Below, one piece after another: positions 6,162 through 6,394 of a DNA stretch of 6,394 bases (within the stretch, counting starts at the first letter, position 1; each line of letters opens with the position of its first letter). The translations under genes and the position numbers were made by a program. The notes under the pieces are model-generated. The model was not told where the DNA came from, did no database searches, and saw only the letters and a list, made by a program, of their open reading frames with translations. This DNA is from an uncultured bacterium (GTDB taxonomy: Bacteria > Krumholzibacteriota > Krumholzibacteriia > LZORAL124-64-63): NCBI GenBank assembly GCA_903847545.1, contig CAINDZ010000657.1:1-6394 (forward strand). The letters are read 5' to 3'.

Positions 6162-6394
6162 AGATCGGCGCCGTCGGCGGCTACGTGTCATTCAGCCCGG
6201 TCCGGGGCGCCTCGGCCCGGACTGCTGCGGCGTCCGCCAGCGCCGCGGCCGCCAAGGCCGGCGACGACGCCGCACTGCGCCAGTTCGGGCTCTTCCTCAA
6301 CACCTTCACCTCGCGACTGACGACGGCGCAGCGCGCCATCGACGGCGCGGGCCACAACTGGCACCGCCGGCCGCTGACGGTGGCCTCGACGAAG
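6158..6394 (+). CDS. N-terminal fragment of an unrecognised Ala-rich protein, cut by the window edge
   Basis: Seen: GTG start with AGGGGG at 6148-6153 and a 4-base spacer; 79 codons run to the window end without a stop. No ATG, GTG or TTG lies upstream in frame back to the stop at 5951, so this GTG is the best start; a second GTG is ten codons in. Residues 1-16 read MKIGAVGGYVSFSPVR. Residues 17-34 are Ala/Ser-rich. Residues 36-62 look like an amphipathic helix (DDAALRQFGLFLNTFTSRLT region). Then come GAGHNWHRRPLTVASTK. No signal peptide or membrane segment is visible. I do not recognise the family. The Ala/Ser-rich start followed by an amphipathic helix is loosely like exported axial or flagellar-hook-type proteins, but that is only an impression. 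It is divergent from the repeat-protein operon. Confidence 0.6.
   Translation, partial: MKIGAVGGYVSFSPVRGASARTAAASASAAAAKAGDDAALRQFGLFLNTFTSRLTTAQRAIDGAGHNWHRRPLTVASTK

Overview
The window is very GC-rich protein-coding DNA, broken by one AT-rich intergenic stretch near the right end. The two large proteins are Sec-exported. Each carries tandem 'DGAGGAIVAW...AQR...G..LW' repeats, an 'SVDN..P' linker and a C-terminal 'PNPFNPRT...' FlgD-like/type IX-style sorting domain. That combination is typical of Gram-negative bacteria of the FCB group and related uncultivated lineages (Eisenbacteria/Krumholzibacteriota/Latescibacteria-like). This placement is inferred from protein style only; no rRNA or marker gene is present.

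Layout. Three genes read leftward on the minus strand. First is a 717-aa secreted repeat protein (5838 to 3685). After 41 bases comes its 787-aa paralog (3643 to 1280). After a 173-base gap with two GC-rich stem-loops comes a complete 363-aa HlyD/MacA-type periplasmic adaptor (1106 to 15); any transporter partner would lie beyond the left edge. At the right end an Ala-rich protein of unknown function starts rightward at 6158 and runs off the window. The 319-base divergent region between 5838 and 6158 holds a good extended -10 promoter candidate for the leftward genes, a weaker mirror-image one for the rightward gene, two short dyads and a 12-codon leader ORF overlapping the rightward gene by GTGA.

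How it fits together. The two paralogs look like an operon making exported, probably surface-bound or secreted proteins, each with exactly eight repeats of about 55 residues (an eight-bladed beta-propeller is my inference), an Fn3-like segment and a sorting tail. The adaptor would join an inner-membrane ABC or RND pump to an outer-membrane channel. Whether it is cotranscribed with the secreted proteins is uncertain because of the gap and stem-loop. I see no CRISPR array, RNA gene, mobile element or defence cassette. The most interesting material is the paired eight-repeat proteins and the divergent control region.
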